Assembly: GCA_036583965.1 (NCBI GenBank)
Contig: JAZBQD010000030.1
Span: 85,812,800 to 85,876,799, forward strand
Length of the DNA stretch: 64,000 nt
Direction of reading: 5' to 3'
Origin: Prunella strophiata
Taxonomy: Eukaryota > Chordata > Aves > Passeriformes > Prunellidae
The notes under the pieces are model-generated. The model was not told the DNA's origin, made no database searches, and saw only the letters and a list, made by a program, of their open reading frames with translations. Shown here piece after piece: positions 63,896 through 64,000 of the stretch (the first letter of the stretch is position 1; every line of letters starts with the position of its first letter). The position numbers and the translations under genes are program-made.

Positions 63896-64000
63896 GTCAA
63901 ATGAATGAGGGGCTGCAGAATGAAAAAAGCTGTGAGAGTATGCCTACTCCTTACTACTTTCTCATAAGGTACTGATGGTAAATTAGAGGGCATTACAGAT
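63896..64000. other. Unique sequence at the window edge
   Basis: About 105 bp beyond the recognisable CR1 text, ending at the window boundary. Nothing further is recognised. The CR1 5' boundary near 63895 is an estimate. Confidence 0.5.

Noticed and set aside
1..64000. Novel defence, biosynthetic or multi-gene system
   Set aside because: There are no clustered genes, no recognisable enzymes other than CR1 reverse-transcriptase relics, and no CRISPR-like spaced repeats. The sequence has the character of vertebrate intergenic or intronic DNA.
1..64000. Endogenous retrovirus or LTR elements
   Set aside because: I saw no paired long terminal repeats, primer-binding site or gag/pol/env-like protein text. 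Solitary diverged LTRs could still be missed by eye.

Overview
This window looks like AT-rich, CpG-depleted nuclear DNA of a vertebrate, most likely a bird. The main reason is two diverged CR1 non-LTR retrotransposon fragments near the right end, at about 60.4-61.35 kb on + and 62.55-63.9 kb on -. Their wording matches the avian/sauropsid CR1 reverse-transcriptase reading frame. No Alu, B1 or L1 elements were seen and overall interspersed-repeat density is low, as in bird genomes. Faint ancient MIR-like and hAT-like remnants fit an old amniote background. A non-avian sauropsid cannot be excluded by eye.

No intact protein-coding gene, tRNA, rRNA, CRISPR array or bacterial feature is supportable. 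The open frames are short, start at chance ATGs, overlap on both strands and resemble no family I recognise. The exceptions are CR1 reverse-transcriptase frames and one possible decayed gene copy at about 37.9-38.4 kb on the - strand. I read the window as intergenic or large-intron sequence. Short exons of a spliced gene cannot be ruled out from sequence alone.

Layout. 1-4.5 kb: unique AT-rich sequence. 4.5-4.7 kb: a (GT)n tract followed closely by a long (TTTTA)n array. 4.7-20.9 kb: unique sequence with two MIR-like scraps, a C/T-rich GC-elevated patch (8.2-8.4 kb) and candidate conserved noncoding blocks near 8.5, 13.2, 15.5 and 18.0 kb. 20.93-21.56 kb: the strongest regulatory candidate, with CpGs unusually retained and several homeodomain-type cores. 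21.6-37.3 kb: unique sequence with small tandem duplications, long A/T homopolymers and another CpG-retaining block at 36.4-36.7 kb. 37.3-39.0 kb: a mosaic of a MIR fragment, a perfect 18-bp-arm hairpin, the possible retropseudogene and a hAT-like fragment. 39-60.4 kb: unique sequence with homopolymers up to T40, a (CA)n(TA)n compound repeat, and candidate conserved blocks at 43.8-44.06 and 54.4-54.8 kb. 60.4-63.9 kb: the two CR1 copies flanking AT-rich DNA.

There is no operon-like or multi-gene system. If the window has a function, it is probably cis-regulatory, and testing that needs cross-species alignment and chromatin data. I found no evidence of a novel molecular system and do not claim one.
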